NCBI RefSeq assembly: GCF_021155775.2
Contig: NC_060238.1
Coordinates: forward strand, 14,784,042-14,848,041
Length of the DNA stretch: 64,000 bases
Source of the DNA: Neodiprion pinetum
Lineage: Eukaryota; Arthropoda; Insecta; Hymenoptera; Diprionidae
Direction: 5' to 3'
The position numbers and the translations under genes were made by a program. Under the pieces are notes generated by a model. That model did not search any database, was not told the origin of the DNA, and saw nothing but the letters and a program-made list of their open reading frames with translations. Position 1 is the first letter of the stretch. Every line of letters starts with the position of its first letter. This document shows positions 1-11,410 of this stretch, piece after piece.

Positions 1-25
1 CCGAGGCGACCTCAGGGGCCGTGCT

Positions 26-1570
26 ATGTTCCGGCGCGGTACGGGGAGTCGCGCCCTCGAGAGACCCGTAGCACGTAGGAACTTTATGGAGATGCACAAG
101 AATAATAACGACATACCTCAGGTGGTAGCCCCAGCACAGGGGAAATCCACCCTGAGTTCCGATCGGGTGAAAGCCCCGGTGGCTCATGGCAGCGGCATGG
201 ATTCTGAGGGCCGCAAATTGTGCAAAGACCAGGTGACAAAGACGGTAACAAAGACGGCGGACACGAAAACTGGAACAGCGGACAGGACGACACTGGGACT
301 CCAGCGACGAGACAGGACGGACAGCGTGTCGAGCACGGGCAGCGGAGCGAGTTGCGCTTCCGCTGTATCCACGATCGGCACAAAGACACGAATCACGGAC
401 GATATGGACCTGACGGACGTATTGTTACTGATTCACAGTACGGCGACAAGGATGGCCGAGGCAGCGGCCGTCCTAAAAAACATGAGTATGTCCGTTAAAC
501 TGGGCATCAAGACTATTCTCGAGGCTGCCGATGTTGCGCTTAACAGGCGCGCTGAAGCAGCCCCGGAGGACCACAAGACGGACAACGAGACGACGGAGAC
601 GGACGTTGAGACTGAACAACGGACACAAAACACTCCGCGGACGAAACGGAAACGGGAGGCGACTGGAACCACTCCGGAAACCTTTCAGAAGAGGGCAACG
701 GTTGCGGAACCGGTCGCTGACTGGCAGACAGTGACAAGGACAAGAAAGGAAAAGAAGAAACGGAAGACGCGGACGGAAGGGACGAACGCGACGACGGACA
801 CGACGGCCGGGGCTGAGGGGCGCAGAGCGGCTCCCAAACACTGGGGGACGGCGGTGCTCGTCAAACCCGGGAACGACACGACGTACTCCGACATTGTGAG
901 GAAGATACGGACCACGGTCGACCCTGCGAAGAGTCACGTTAAAGTGACGACTCTCAGGAAGACGAAGAATGGTCCGTGTCTTCTAAAGATAGAGACAGAC
1001 GCCAACGGACGAGACGACTTCCGACGCGTCCTGCAGGACGCGGTCGGCGACGCAGGTAACGTCAGGACCGGGACCTCCAGGGTTCAACTGGAGATCATGG
1101 ATTTGGACTGTGTCACGACCAGAAACGACGTAATACAGGCACTGCGACGGGAGACGGGACGAGACGCGGACTTTGGGGTCCATATCTTCGGTCCGAACCG
1201 GGCCGAGCAGTTTATGGCCGTATGCGACCTAGAGTCGCAGGAAGCCAGAGCGCTGCTCGGCCGGGGACGGATCGGGATTGGATGGGTAGCTTGCCGCGTC
1301 CGACCACGACTGACGGTGACGAAATGCCATAAGTGCCTGGGATACGGGCACACGAAGACGAAATGTACAAATACAGACCGGACGAAGTGTTGCAGGAAAT
1401 GTGGCGAGACAGGACATTACGCCACGGACTGTGAGAACAGACCGGCCTGCCCACTGTGCGCCGAGGCGGGACACGGCGATGCGGCGCATCTCGCGGGCTC
1501 CGGGAGATGCGCGGTGTACCGGGTTGCGCTGGAGGAGTGCAAGAAGCAGGCCGGAAGACGGACAGGATAG
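26..1570 (+). CDS. ORF1 (Gag-like RNA-binding protein) of R1-clade copy 1
   Basis: The 514-residue ORF1 protein would package the element RNA into a ribonucleoprotein particle (family knowledge). The N-terminal half is Thr/Arg/Lys-rich and low in complexity. The C-terminal part holds three zinc knuckles: CHKCLGYGHTKTKC, CCRKCGETGHYATDC and a third starting CPLCAEAGHG. The start is the ATG at 26, which lies at the same place relative to the 5' UTR as 60434 in copy 3; the frame stays open further upstream there. The ORF is uninterrupted and ends with TAG at 1568-1570. It overlaps ORF2, which lies in the -1 frame, so ORF2 is probably made by frameshifting or reinitiation at the overlap. Confidence 0.9.
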   Translation: MFRRGTGSRALERPVARRNFMEMHKNNNDIPQVVAPAQGKSTLSSDRVKAPVAHGSGMDSEGRKLCKDQVTKTVTKTADTKTGTADRTTLGLQRRDRTDSVSSTGSGASCASAVSTIGTKTRITDDMDLTDVLLLIHSTATRMAEAAAVLKNMSMSVKLGIKTILEAADVALNRRAEAAPEDHKTDNETTETDVETEQRTQNTPRTKRKREATGTTPETFQKRATVAEPVADWQTVTRTRKEKKKRKTRTEGTNATTDTTAGAEGRRAAPKHWGTAVLVKPGNDTTYSDIVRKIRTTVDPAKSHVKVTTLRKTKNGPCLLKIETDANGRDDFRRVLQDAVGDAGNVRTGTSRVQLEIMDLDCVTTRNDVIQALRRETGRDADFGVHIFGPNRAEQFMAVCDLESQEARALLGRGRIGIGWVACRVRPRLTVTKCHKCLGYGHTKTKCTNTDRTKCCRKCGETGHYATDCENRPACPLCAEAGHGDAAHLAGSGRCAVYRVALEECKKQAGRRTG

Positions 1571-4548
1571 TTCAGGGCAACCTGAACCGCAGTAGGACAG
1601 CAGACATGCTACTACCACAGATAGCAGACGAACAAGACGCCGACATTCTGATCCTGTGCGAGCCGTACAGGTTGCGACAAACGCAGGATTGGATTACGAA
1701 CGAGACCAAGACAGCGGCTATCTGGGTGAGGGGCGCTGCCCGAGCCCGGATAACCGCTCGTGGCGTCGGGGACGACTACGTCTGGGCTAGGGTGGGCGCT
1801 GTCACTTACGTCAGCGTCTACCTGACCCCAAACTGCGCTGCGGCGGAGTTCCGGGCGAAGGTTGCGCTCCTCGAGGACGGACTCAGGGACCTGCCCGGGG
1901 ACCTCGTGGTCGCGGGGGACCTCAACGCGAGGGCGGTCGAGTGGGGCATGACGGCAACGAACAGACGCGGACGGCTGCTGCTGGAGATGGCCGCAAGGCT
2001 AAACCTAGTGGTGGCAAATACAGGAGACGTACCAACGTACAGACGGCCGGGATTTGGAGACTCCATCCCGGACGTAACGATGACGACGGACAGAATTCTG
2101 CCACGGATAGGGCGGTGGCGGGTGCTCGAGGGCTACACGGCCAGCGATCATCAGTACATCGCCTTCGAAGTAGCAGGAGAGACAAGGACGACACGGACGA
2201 GGACACGGCACCCCCCGCGGTGGAACGTAGACAAACTCGACGTACTGAAGTTCTCGGCGGAGCTGGCGGCAGCGCCGGCCCCAACTACCGACGTCCCCCC
2301 AGAGCTGACTGGCCGGCAAAGGGCGGAAAGACTAGCGGACGAGACGGCCAAACTGACAACGCGGCTGTGCGACAGCACAATGCCAAAACGACGGTACGGA
2401 CGTAACAGACCACCACAATACTGGTGGACGGACGAGATAGCCGAGCTGCGGAAGAGGTGCCTGGCAAAACGACGACGGGTTACGAGGGCTGGAGGGAGAC
2501 CCCAAAGGGAAACCCTTCAGGCCGAGTACAAGACTGAACGAAAACGACTGACGTACGCCATCAGAGACAGCAAGACGCGATGCTGGAAGAAGCTCTGCGA
2601 GGAGGTGGACCGCGATCCCTGGGGTGCCGGTTACAAGATTGTGACCGGTAGGCTGGGGGCCCGGATCCCGCCAGAACTCAAGGATGCTGAAACCGCACGA
2701 CGGATCGTCGACGGACTGTTCCCGACGCACCCGACGCGTACGGACGCGACAGACGATGACGAGACGGCGGCGCCCCCCGTCTTCACCGCCGAGGAGCTCG
2801 TCGGAGCGACCAAAGCAATGAAGAGGGGTAAGGCGCCAGGACCGGACGGGGTACCGGCGGAGGTTCTTCGGCCGATGGCGAGCCTGAGGCCGGAGATACT
2901 CCTCGACCTCTACAACACGTGCCTTACGACAGGGACATTCAGCGACCGGTGGAAGGTGGCGAGGCTGGTCCTTATCCCAAAGGGTAAGGGTGACCCCAGC
3001 ACGCCGTCGGCCTACCGGCCGCTGAGCTTACTGGACACGACAGGGAAACTGTACGAACAGCTTCTGCGACCACGACTTACGGACGCGATACGGGACGGCG
3101 GAGGCCTCTCTGACCAGCAGTTCGGCTTCCGGAGGGGTCGATCAACAATTGGAGCGATCCAAGAGGTGGTTGACTCCTTCCGGTCGACAGACAGACATTG
3201 CCACGCTGTGCGACCCGTCGCGCTGCTGGTGACACTGGACGTTAAGAACGCCTTCAACTCGGCCAGGTGGGTGGATATCCTAGGGTCGCTGAGAGGCGAC
3301 TTCGGGGTCCCGCCTTACTTGCTCCGAGTTGTTGAAGACTACCTTCGGAACAGACGACTGACGTACGAAACGACCGAAGGACAAGTGACGCGACAGATTA
3401 CCGCGGGGGTCGCTCAAGGTTCCATACGAGGACCCGACTTTTGGAACGGGATATACGACAGCCTGCTCAGACTGGAGCTCCCACTCGGCGTTCGTCTGGT
3501 CGCTTACGCTGACGACGTGGCGGCAGTGATAGTCGAACGAACTCCAGATCTGGCACAATACGCACTGAACCAGACAATGAGACGAGTCGGACGGTGGATG
3601 ACTGACCACGGACTGCAACTCGCGACGGAAAAGACAGAACTGGTGCTTCTCACCAGGAGACGAATACCGACGACATTACGCATGACGGTCGGGACGGACG
3701 AGATCGAGACCAGAGGGGAAGTCAAGTACCTGGGGGTGACCCTGGATACGAAGATGACCTTCTGGCCTCACATACGACGAACGGCTCAGAAGGCGGCTGA
3801 AAGGATAGCATCCCTAAGCCGCCTGATGGCAAACACGAACGGACCGAGACCAGGGAAACGGAGACTTCTGATGTCTACGGTGAACTCGATCCTTCTCTTC
3901 GGTGCGGAGATCTGGGCAGACTCCCTGAAGACTAAGACATACTGTCACGCAATGACGACGGTACAGAGACGAAGCGCGTTGAGGATCGCTTGTTCCTATC
4001 GGACGGTCTCAGCACAGGCCGTTCTGGTGGTGGCAGGCGTGATTCCCATAGACCTCCTCGCGTTCGAGCGCAAGAGGGTCTACGGAAGAGACGCGGACGT
4101 GACCCGACGGGACGCGGCAACGACGGAAAGAGACGCGACGATACAGACGTAGCAGGAACGGCGGACGGAAGAAACAATGGGAAACTGGACGAGACGACTC
4201 ATTAAGGACCTGAGACCGTGAATCCAGAGGGGGTTTGGGGATGTGAATTTTTACGTCACCCAGCTTCTGACGGGCCACGGTTATTTTAGACGGTACTTAC
4301 ACAACCTGAACCGAGTACGGACGCCCAACTGTACGTACTGCGGACACGAACGAGACGACGCGGAACACACGTTCTTCGAATGTGACCGCTGGACAGAACT
4401 GCGACAGAGACTCGAGACGGTCGTGGGAGGCATCACTCCCGACAACATTGTCGGGGTGATGCTCCATAGTACAGAAAGGTGGCAACTTGTTGCTACCTAC
4501 ACAGAGACAATCCTACGACGTGAGAACGCGGACGGCTGCCTGACGTAA
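1456..4548 (+). pseudogene. ORF2 (APE endonuclease-reverse transcriptase), two nonsense codons
   Basis: This is the replication protein of the retrotransposon: it nicks the target and primes cDNA synthesis there. 1456 is only the left limit of the open frame; conserved sequence begins near 1561 (DRIVQGNLN). The apurinic-type endonuclease shows VVAGDLNARAVEWG and the SDHQYIAFEV histidine motif. The reverse transcriptase shows GKAPGPDGVPAEVL, GFRRGRSTIGAI and the catalytic YADDVAAVI. A C-terminal CCHC finger (CTYCGHERDDAEH then C) follows. In-frame stops at 4150-4152 (TAG) and 4219-4221 (TGA) remove the last ~130 residues including the finger; copy 2 has Trp at both places. The motif GVAQGSIRGP has Arg where copies 2 and 3 have Leu. 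Copy 1 should be dead unless complemented. Confidence 0.93.
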
Positions 4549-4790
4549 CGTAACTGACGGACTGCCTGCACGGGACGGACGGACGGACAGACTGACGAGA
4601 CACACACCGACAGAGCTCCCAGCTAGAAGTAATATCACCATAGTCCCTGGCTGGGAGCGTTGCACAGGAGGTGGCGGTTTAGTGGGTAGGCCACCCTGGA
4701 GTCCCACATCCGCGCTAGCCCGTATGACTGGCCCGAATCCGTAACTTGGATTCCGCAACTCCTCGAAAAAAAAAAAAAAAAAAAAAAAAA
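4549..4790 (+). other. 3' UTR and poly(A) tail of R1-clade copy 1
   Basis: About 217 bases of non-coding sequence follow the ORF2 stop, then 25 A residues (4766-4790). The same 3' UTR appears after copy 2 (59785-60000) with few changes, including the stretch around GGCGGTTTAGTGGGTAGGCC. No AATAAA signal is evident, which fits read-through or host-gene-dependent 3' ends in this clade. Confidence 0.85.
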
Positions 4791-4812
4791 TGATAATAAT
4801 AATGATAATATG
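4791..4812. repeat. Short TAA/TGA microsatellite flanking copy 1
   Basis: Imperfect TGA/TAA triplets follow the poly(A) directly. The same kind of array flanks copies 2 and 3, so I read this as the remnant of the insertion target. Confidence 0.7.
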
Positions 4813-4842
4813 CAATATTGCCATACGATTATTACACATTTT

Positions 4843-5165
4843 ATTTTTTGAAAAACTTTTTTTCATTTTCTTAAATACTTTTTTTCGTTTTCTGAAAACT
4901 TTTTTACATTCTCTGAAAACTTTTTTTCATTTTCTGAAAACTTTTTTTACGTGTTAACCAAATAGGAAAAAAGTTTTCTGAAAACTTTTTTCCGTTTTCT
5001 GAAAAGTTTTCTTCATTTTCTGAAAAGTTTTTCTCGTTTCCTGAAAAATTTTTTTCATTTTCTGAAAACTTTTTTTCGTTTTCTGAAAAGTTTTTTTCAT
5101 TTTCTGTAAACTTTTTCTCGTTTCCTAAAAATTTTTTTTCATTTTCTGAAAATTTTTCTCGTGAT
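4843..5165. repeat. A/T-rich minisatellite beyond the polymerase stop
   Basis: Roughly fifteen degenerate units of about 21-22 bases repeat the core TTTTCTGAAAACTTTTTTTC. A related array lies at the same place after the right-arm polymerase (56100-56420), so it belongs to the element. The core is partly self-complementary and could fold. Confidence 0.75.
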
Positions 5166-5366
5166 AAACGAATAAATATGAATAATTGCTTGATATATTA
5201 ATAATAAATAAATAAACAAGTGTTGAGTATATGAATTCGCATTTTGAAACTTCAAATCCATTAAATATCGTATTGATCATGAAACGTTTCCGCCCGATGG
5301 TGGATCGTTCGAGGCGTCAAACATCAAATATTTACATCAATTCTATGTCTACAGTTTATCCTATAG

Positions 5367-8300
5367 CTATTGGGGGGCTGGGACAAACCCCCAAGGTACG
5401 GTGTCGGTCTGTCCAGGTATCAATTGCCGCTTGTTATCCTGCCAACTAAGAGCCAATTTTTTTTGTACAATCGTGCTTACTTCGTGTTTTTTGCTGCGTA
5501 TTAAACACTGTGGAAGAGTCAACTCTCGGTAAGCCGTCAGACAGCGCTTATAATCATCAAACGTGATGCTATTTATCGATGAATTTCTTACACCCTTGGC
5601 ACGCTTACTCACTTTTACGCCACTGTCATATTTTTCCCCATCCTCACCCATCGTAGTAAATGTGTACAGCTTTGCTCGCAGTTCCACAAACTCTGTCATA
5701 ATTTTACCATTATTTTCATTCTTCATTAGCCCTAGTTTTTTTTTGTTTTTAAGGGGAATACCATACACATTGTCGGGCGGATAGTCAGAGGTGTCAAACA
5801 TTGTATCTACATCACGTTCGATGATATCGTAGATATTAGGCACATTGAATTGATAAATAAGGCTGTCTGTGTCGGTATACATCAATTCAGCCTGTTTATT
5901 CAAGAAGTTGGTTTCAATATAATTACAGTGGAAATTGTAGAGAAAGATTTTTGACAGATCTAGAATTGATGCGCCGACGTAAATAGGTTTGGTGAAGTGA
6001 ACTTTGACACGATTCATTTCAATGATAACCATATCAGTGTCAAATACGGTGCAGCTGTGAAAGTTTGCTCGGGCAATAAGCGTTCTCGTACCACCTTTTC
6101 CCTTTCATTTTGTAACTAATTTCACATCTTTATGATTTCGCACATCCTCCATAGTTTTGCCGAACACAGCGTTATTTATGAGTTTGTAAAAGTTTTTCTC
6201 AAATTCATTCCTAGATTGCTTACGCATGTCTGTATTGAGCGTGATGTAAGGCTCGAGCCATGGAGATTGCGCAAACTTCAAAATTCTATGCACTTTCGTT
6301 AATTTCAATCCTAAACTCAAACACTGTTACAAATTCCTATAGTGCAATATATACTTTGTTTTGGGGTGAAGGGTGGTCGCGAGTTTGGCATTTTGACTAC
6401 CTGGAGGAGTAAAATGTTCGGGACAAAGAGGTAAGTCTATGTGATCCTCGTGGAGTTCTACAGGGTAGTCCAAATCTACCTCCAGAAAGTAACCGATCGG
6501 CGAATCGTCCGGATGGTTCGTTATATCGATGTGCTGATACTCCCACTCGAACGAACCGATTGGTAAATGCACGCTCATAGCTGCACCGTACAGGTTATTC
6601 ACGTCAAAATACATGAGATACGATTCCGCATTGTTTGGATCAAAATCTGTACCCATGAATCTATTATTGGCCCGAGCGTGTCGATTAGAACATTGCGCTA
6701 CGCCGCCTCGAATGGCTCTTTCAATAAATAACAATATTTTAGGGTTGTCTAAAAGTTGCAAATTTACATTAGTATGCTTGAGCATCGCGTCGAAAGCAAG
6801 TCCCGGTGCAGTGTAGTAGTGCAACGGATCTAAATCGTATGTTTTGAAGCAGCTAGCGCGGAAATTTTCGAAAATATCGGCAAGCAAAAGAACATCGTTC
6901 TTTAAATATAAATCTGAATAGCCTCCCAATGACTCTAAATGGAATTCCTCCCAAACAGTTTTCGCGTGCTCGTAATCGGTGTCTGAAATATTTGCATCGC
7001 AGAGGTGCGAGTAGAAATGCTTCTTTGCAGGTAATCGCGGTTCATTGAGTTTCCCCCAACAATCGACGTATTCATAGGGAAAAACACCTTTGCGGGTCAT
7101 CAAACTGAACTGAGTCGGGTTATTATAAAATTTGCGTGTTATGCGTTTATCGGTATCGGTCAAATATGTGGAAAGTTCATCGATGCTGCTAGCCATAAAT
7201 CGGAACAAATCGATGAATCTCAAGTGCATCATTGTTCCATCGACGCGTTTCGTGAAGGATATATATTTTTCCTCATTTATGGGTAGCAGTGTAATTTTAC
7301 CAGGAAAAGTTGACGCGAGAGATTTTATTAAAAAGTGAGAATCGTAACCGGACAAATTGTGGAAAACTATCGGAATCGTGTGCGACTCTCTGAAATTCAA
7401 ATTACACCGATTATGAGCAGGACCACGATATTTACCCGTGAAGTGACAGTGATCGTAACACTTTTTCTCCTCAGGGGTAAACGGTTTTTCGCAAATATAA
7501 CAATTCTTTGCGCGCATGTGACGATCGCGTTGCACTTGGGTAAGAGACTTCATCGGAATTATGTTTTTGATGCGTGACTCTACTTGAATTGATAAATCTT
7601 TAAGCTGTTTCATAAACCAATCTATGCAATCGACACCGCGTTTACCGTGGAACTTCGATAAAGTCTCATCGTACGCGCAATGTACATAGTACGCTACACT
7701 GTGCGGGATGTGCTTCTGAATTTTACAAGTCTTACGAGTTTCAAATTCATCCACAGGTTGAGGGATTAATATACATTCGAGATCGGCGTATACGACAAAT
7801 GGAACGGTACCTTTGTTTTGAAAATTGGAAAATACTAAATCTTTACACTTGGGAAACTCCATGCGTACTTTATTTAGCGTAATACAATCTTGTCGGTGAT
7901 TGTCGTAGACATGTTTCGCGCTAAAGTGGCACAAACATCTGTCACATAAAAACGTTTTGTGTTCATGAATGGACAATTGTTTGCTCACCAATCGGGAAAG
8001 ATCTTTAATCCAAGCAAAGTGGAATCTCGGTGCAAACTCACCGGTCATATCGTCTTCCGGATTACTCTCAACCATTAGAAGATGGATCGCGTCAATGTTT
8101 ACGCTATGCAAATTTTTACTAAAATAAATTGGCACGATGACGCTTTTATTTGATTTTGCATGATGCGAAAAAGTTTGAGATTCTATTCCATATACATTGA
8201 TGCGCAAATTATTCAATCTCCCAAGCCTTTTTACATCATGTAGAGTAGCAGGGAATTTGATACCTGTACAGTCCAACTCGGAAATATATCGATGATAACG

Positions 8301-9107
8301 GCTAGTCCTATCGGCGTTGATCTTGACCGGGTGGAGGGCTGCTATGACGGACCAGAGAAGGCATCTTTCGTCCTCGTTCCTCACGTTCACCACAGCCTTC
8401 TTCCGTTGAATGTCTTGGGGCAGCTCGACGAATGTTGAAGCCCCCGCGGCGAGAGGCTGGTAGCGATTGATATTTACAGCGAGGTTAAGGATCTCAATCA
8501 TACTCCAGCCGGAATCGCGTTGCTCGAAATCTTCCACCTTTGACTGCAGATCACCCCGTGCACGTATAAACCAACCATTTATATCGCTCGATGGGAGAAG
8601 AATCGTCACGTTGGAGGTGTTGAAACTCTTGGCTTCGGCGGAGATCTCTTCATGCTTGGCATTTTCAAATTTGCACGATAATATGAGGTTAACCTTCAAA
8701 TTTCCCTCCTCGCGCAGTATCAGCTCCAACTTCTCGGTGACGACGCGCTGCACATCGCCCAGAAAGGCGTCCAAATTTTTATGACGGAGATTTGTGACAA
8801 CCCCCGTTCTGATTCGGCTGGCAAAAGCGCTATCCACGTCGTCCCATTGTACACCCGCAGGAGTATCGATATTTCCACCCGTCACCACTGTGCGCTGCTG
8901 CAACTGCTCGATCTTCGTCACCCAAGATTGCAGGAGTGCGATCGTATGTTGGATCCGTATTTTCGCACCAACGGTTGTTCCTCGTTGCATGGAAACATCG
9001 CGCAGAACTTGGATATTCGCAATTCCAATATCAATCCAATGATTGATGACAGCGTCATTCTTCTTTCCGGGTGGTTGCTCTTTCAGCAAATTGTACGTCC
9101 CCTCCAT
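5367..9107 (-). pseudogene. Protein-primed-type family B DNA polymerase, two nonsense codons (left arm)
   Basis: This would be the replicative DNA polymerase of a Polinton-like element, about 1,246 codons in one frame. An N-terminal domain of ~450 residues is followed by a Cys/His segment of endonuclease VII/HNH type (CYICEKPFTPEEKKCYDHC). Exonuclease motifs are VVYADLECIL (Exo I), IVFHNLSGYDSHF (Exo II) and YLKNDVLLLADIFE (Exo III). Polymerase motifs are YFDVNNLYGAAM (A), KLINNAVFGKT (B) and MYTDTDSLIYQF (C). Stops interrupt the frame near 6327-6329 and at 6105-6107, between motifs A and B and just after B. Compared with the right arm, a one-base loss near 9115 shifts the first residues, so the true start lies upstream of 9107. 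The breaks differ from those in the right arm. Confidence 0.9.
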
Positions 9108-9883
9108 CTGCTCCGCAACCCCATATACGCTTCAACTGCCATGATTTTGACGTTGATATAAGCTGAACTTTGTATATTTTTTCTGACTTGCACGTATCGT
9201 GTAAGACTGACGAGTCTGCATCGGATGCGTTGAGCTTATATGTATATAGGCCGATAGATCGCAAGAATTTGGGAACGATGCGCACTGCGTTCTGCGCATA
9301 TCGGAGGGTAAAATGACGTCAGAGATGCGGTGCGCACTGCGTTCTGCGCATCTCGGAGGGAATAATGACGTCAGAGACGACTGGGTCCACCCTTTATCCG
9401 ACCCGCCATCCCTAAATTTTTGGGTTTTATTGCCCCCCCGACTCTGCAGAGATGTTGAAATTCATATAAAAAATGACGCGAAAGACGGCTGGGGTCCGCC
9501 AGTCCCCGCCCCCACCATCCCTAAATTTTTGCGGTTTATCTGCCAGTTTGAAGTCACACAGTTCCGCAGCTGCATCTTGTCTCAAAGCGTGTTGGAACAG
9601 GTTTTCACCCCCTCTCCCTCCCTCTCTCCACGAACCCGCCGCCGCCTAATGTAGTTTTTGAGTTTTATGAGTCGTTAAGAAGCGTGGGCCATGTGGTGGG
9701 AAAAATCGGCCAACGAAAAGCGGGTAGCGAACAGTGTATGGTGTGAGAAAAATATTATCTTGCCCACTCTTCACCGGATGGTATGTGTACACACAGTTTT
9801 GGGTTTTACGACTCTTTATAGCGAACAAGTCCGAGCCTGCACATCCCCCGCCATTCTCTATGATATGTATGTTCGGTTTCAAA
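9108..9883. other. Leader/spacer region upstream of the left-arm polymerase
   Basis: No convincing gene. It holds two diverged copies of a block containing CCATCCCTAAATTTTTG (near 9408 and 9508) and a two-unit GC-rich repeat with TGACGTCA sites. About 250 bases (roughly 9165-9420) have no counterpart in the right arm, where the same flanks are joined near 49640-49680. The part 9661-9850 matches right-arm sequence at 49050-49230 in reverse. Confidence 0.6.
9279..9375 (-). promoter_or_regulatory. Tandem GC-rich repeat with two TGACGTCA (CRE-type) palindromes
   Basis: Two ~54-base units each contain TGCGCACTGCGTTCTGCGCA followed by a perfect TGACGTCA octamer (9313-9320 and 9367-9374, within a base or so). 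TGACGTCA is the known CREB/ATF site, and TGCGCA repeats resemble NRF-1/Ewg-type sites. They lie 170-270 bases upstream of the polymerase frame. A promoter role is inference. Confidence 0.4.
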
Positions 9884-10129
9884 ATGAGCTACTATAACAA
9901 AGAAGCTGAGCCTTTGCTATCGAGACGTGAATTTATAAACCAAGCTCCCCTTATCGTCATCGATTGCTCCAAGCAGAACGAAACATTGAAAACTGGACCT
10001 GTGGACATTCGATTGGAATTTGACTGTAGCTTCACGTTCCCGCCACACACTTCTGCCTACTGCATGATCTTGCATGATCGCATTGTTGAATATAATCCGA
10101 TCAGTGGTACTGTTCAAAAATTGGTATAA
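9884..10129 (+). pseudogene. C-terminal fragment of a virus-like structural-type protein
   Basis: An 81-residue open end starting MSYYNKEAEPLL and ending SGTVQKLV, divergent from the polymerase. Its composition (alternating beta-type strands, AYCMILHDRIVEYNP) resembles the end of proteins I recall next to such polymerases in insect genomes, perhaps the C-terminus of a capsid-like jelly-roll protein. That assignment is from memory and not demonstrable here. The frame is open upstream to 9734, but that part reads into the non-coding spacer, so the body of the gene is missing. The right arm lacks this segment; homology stops at GATCGGATTATA near 47300. Confidence 0.4.
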
Positions 10130-10151
10130 GTGAATTTTGGAATAATGATAT

Positions 10152-10450
10152 TGTTACAACGGGGGGAAATGACGAAAGATCTAAGAGAATCAAAGAGTTC
10201 TCTGTGCGATTCAAGCGAACGCCGAGCCAAAGAAGTCTCACGAACAAGGAATATTAGAAAGAAAATAGATGTATTTGGACACAAGCTCTCTTTTTAAAGT
10301 CTAGAGACTGACTGTTTTTACAATAATATCGGTTGACGCAGCAACCTTATTCTTTTTAAAGACATAAGAGGTTTATAAACGTCTTTTATCTATGATGACT
10401 ACTAGATCATTCAAAAGGGGACAAAACGGGTGATTTCACCCTTTGTAACA
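10152..10450 (-). repeat. 3' LTR (element reads on minus strand)
   Basis: Direct repeat of 13563-13861, 299 bases, TG...CA ends. It is the downstream LTR for the minus-strand element. A purine-rich tract on the minus strand (GAGGGGGAGTGA, just inside 10451) fits a polypurine tract. Confidence 0.95.
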
Positions 10451-11220
10451 TCACTCCCCCTCGAGGAAAAGAGTCGACCCGACTCGGAAAAGATAAACAA
10501 TTACAAAAAAATGTGATCCAGCAGTCAGTGCTCGAAGGTGAGTTGAAGCTGTGGCTCTAAAAATTTAAGAACTCCCTTTTTTACTATCTGGCATTTGTTC
10601 ACAGTCTCAAGGTAAACCACAGAAAACCTTGAGCAGATAGTTGAGCATCAAATAATCTCAAAAATTTATGTGCCATGTTTTATAAAGGTTAGTGTTATTG
10701 AGTGTTATGTGGCTTCATGAATTCGAAGTTAACAGCAACGGTCGAGATCGATGTCGATAAGAAATCCAATCCTCTTCATGAAGGATTGTCCAAACGAAAC
10801 AGGTTCGGGTGAAAACATCGAGGCGAGAACCAAAAATTCCAGGACCAAACAGGATAGAAACAGACTCCTTTTCACAGGAAATAGGGGAATAGATGGGTGA
10901 CTGATCCTAATCTTCTTAAGAAACAGCTCACCCTAGAGTTTTGGAAGGACAAATGTGAGTGATGGTATGACAATTCAAATTCACTAAGTGAATTCGGGAG
11001 AATACACGAATAAAATAAATGAAATATGTATTCAAAAGAAAAGAAACGATCTTATCTGAATCATTTCTGCATCCTTCTTCAAAATAAGACCACCAGTCAT
11101 CTTCAGGAATCGGGAAAAGATTGGATGGGAAAAGGCTGTGTCAAGTAACCTGAAAAGTACTCACAAAAACTGACATATGGATTAGAAAAATAAGAGAGGA
11201 TCGACCAAACGCTCACTACT
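10451..11220. other. 3' internal non-coding part of the LTR element
   Basis: No ORF with recognisable similarity. It sits between the integrase remnant and the 3' LTR, where such elements carry untranslated sequence or an env-like gene; I see no env-like protein. Confidence 0.5.
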
Positions 11221-11410
11221 TCAATCAAGCGCAGAAACGAAACACTCTTCAAGCCAAAGAAATCGATGTATCAAAATTTCTCGAATCGACGGAAGTCGAA
11301 GATCCCGACCTGTCAACATCATAGCTGGAGAAAAACCGGTAGTATCATGAATTGCAGAGCGATACAATAAAAGAAATAAGGGAATCCACTCTTCCCAATC
11401 TTTCAAAACG
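11221..11410 (-). pseudogene. Integrase C-terminal remnant
   Basis: About 60 residues with the signature W(I)PLFLLLYRSAIHDTTGFSPAMMLTGRDLRLP, broken here as IPLFLLLYRSAIHDTTG and SPAMMLTGRDLRLP. This is the end of a Ty3/gypsy-type integrase core. It starts at the deletion joint next to the protease remnant and is in another frame, so it is not translated with it. Confidence 0.75.

Larger units (their letters stand above)
1..4790 (+). mobile_element. R1-clade non-LTR retrotransposon, copy 1 (5' end cut by window)
   Basis: Two overlapping ORFs, a 3' UTR and a 25-base poly(A) run at 4766-4790 make this an APE-type non-LTR retrotransposon. ORF1 carries three CCHC knuckles and ORF2 an endonuclease, a reverse transcriptase and a C-terminal zinc finger, the order known for the R1 clade. 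The window opens inside the 5' UTR, matching the second half of a tandem 5'-UTR repeat seen complete in copy 3 at 60215-60433. Copy 1 differs from copies 2 and 3 by scattered substitutions and has two nonsense codons late in ORF2, so it is an older, inactive copy. The poly(A) joins a TAA-type microsatellite directly. Confidence 0.93.

Noticed and set aside
5231..5449. 72-codon ORF overlapping the polymerase 3' end, and its mirror at 55695-56030
   Set aside because: Antisense to the conserved polymerase C-terminus; shared between arms only because the gene is.
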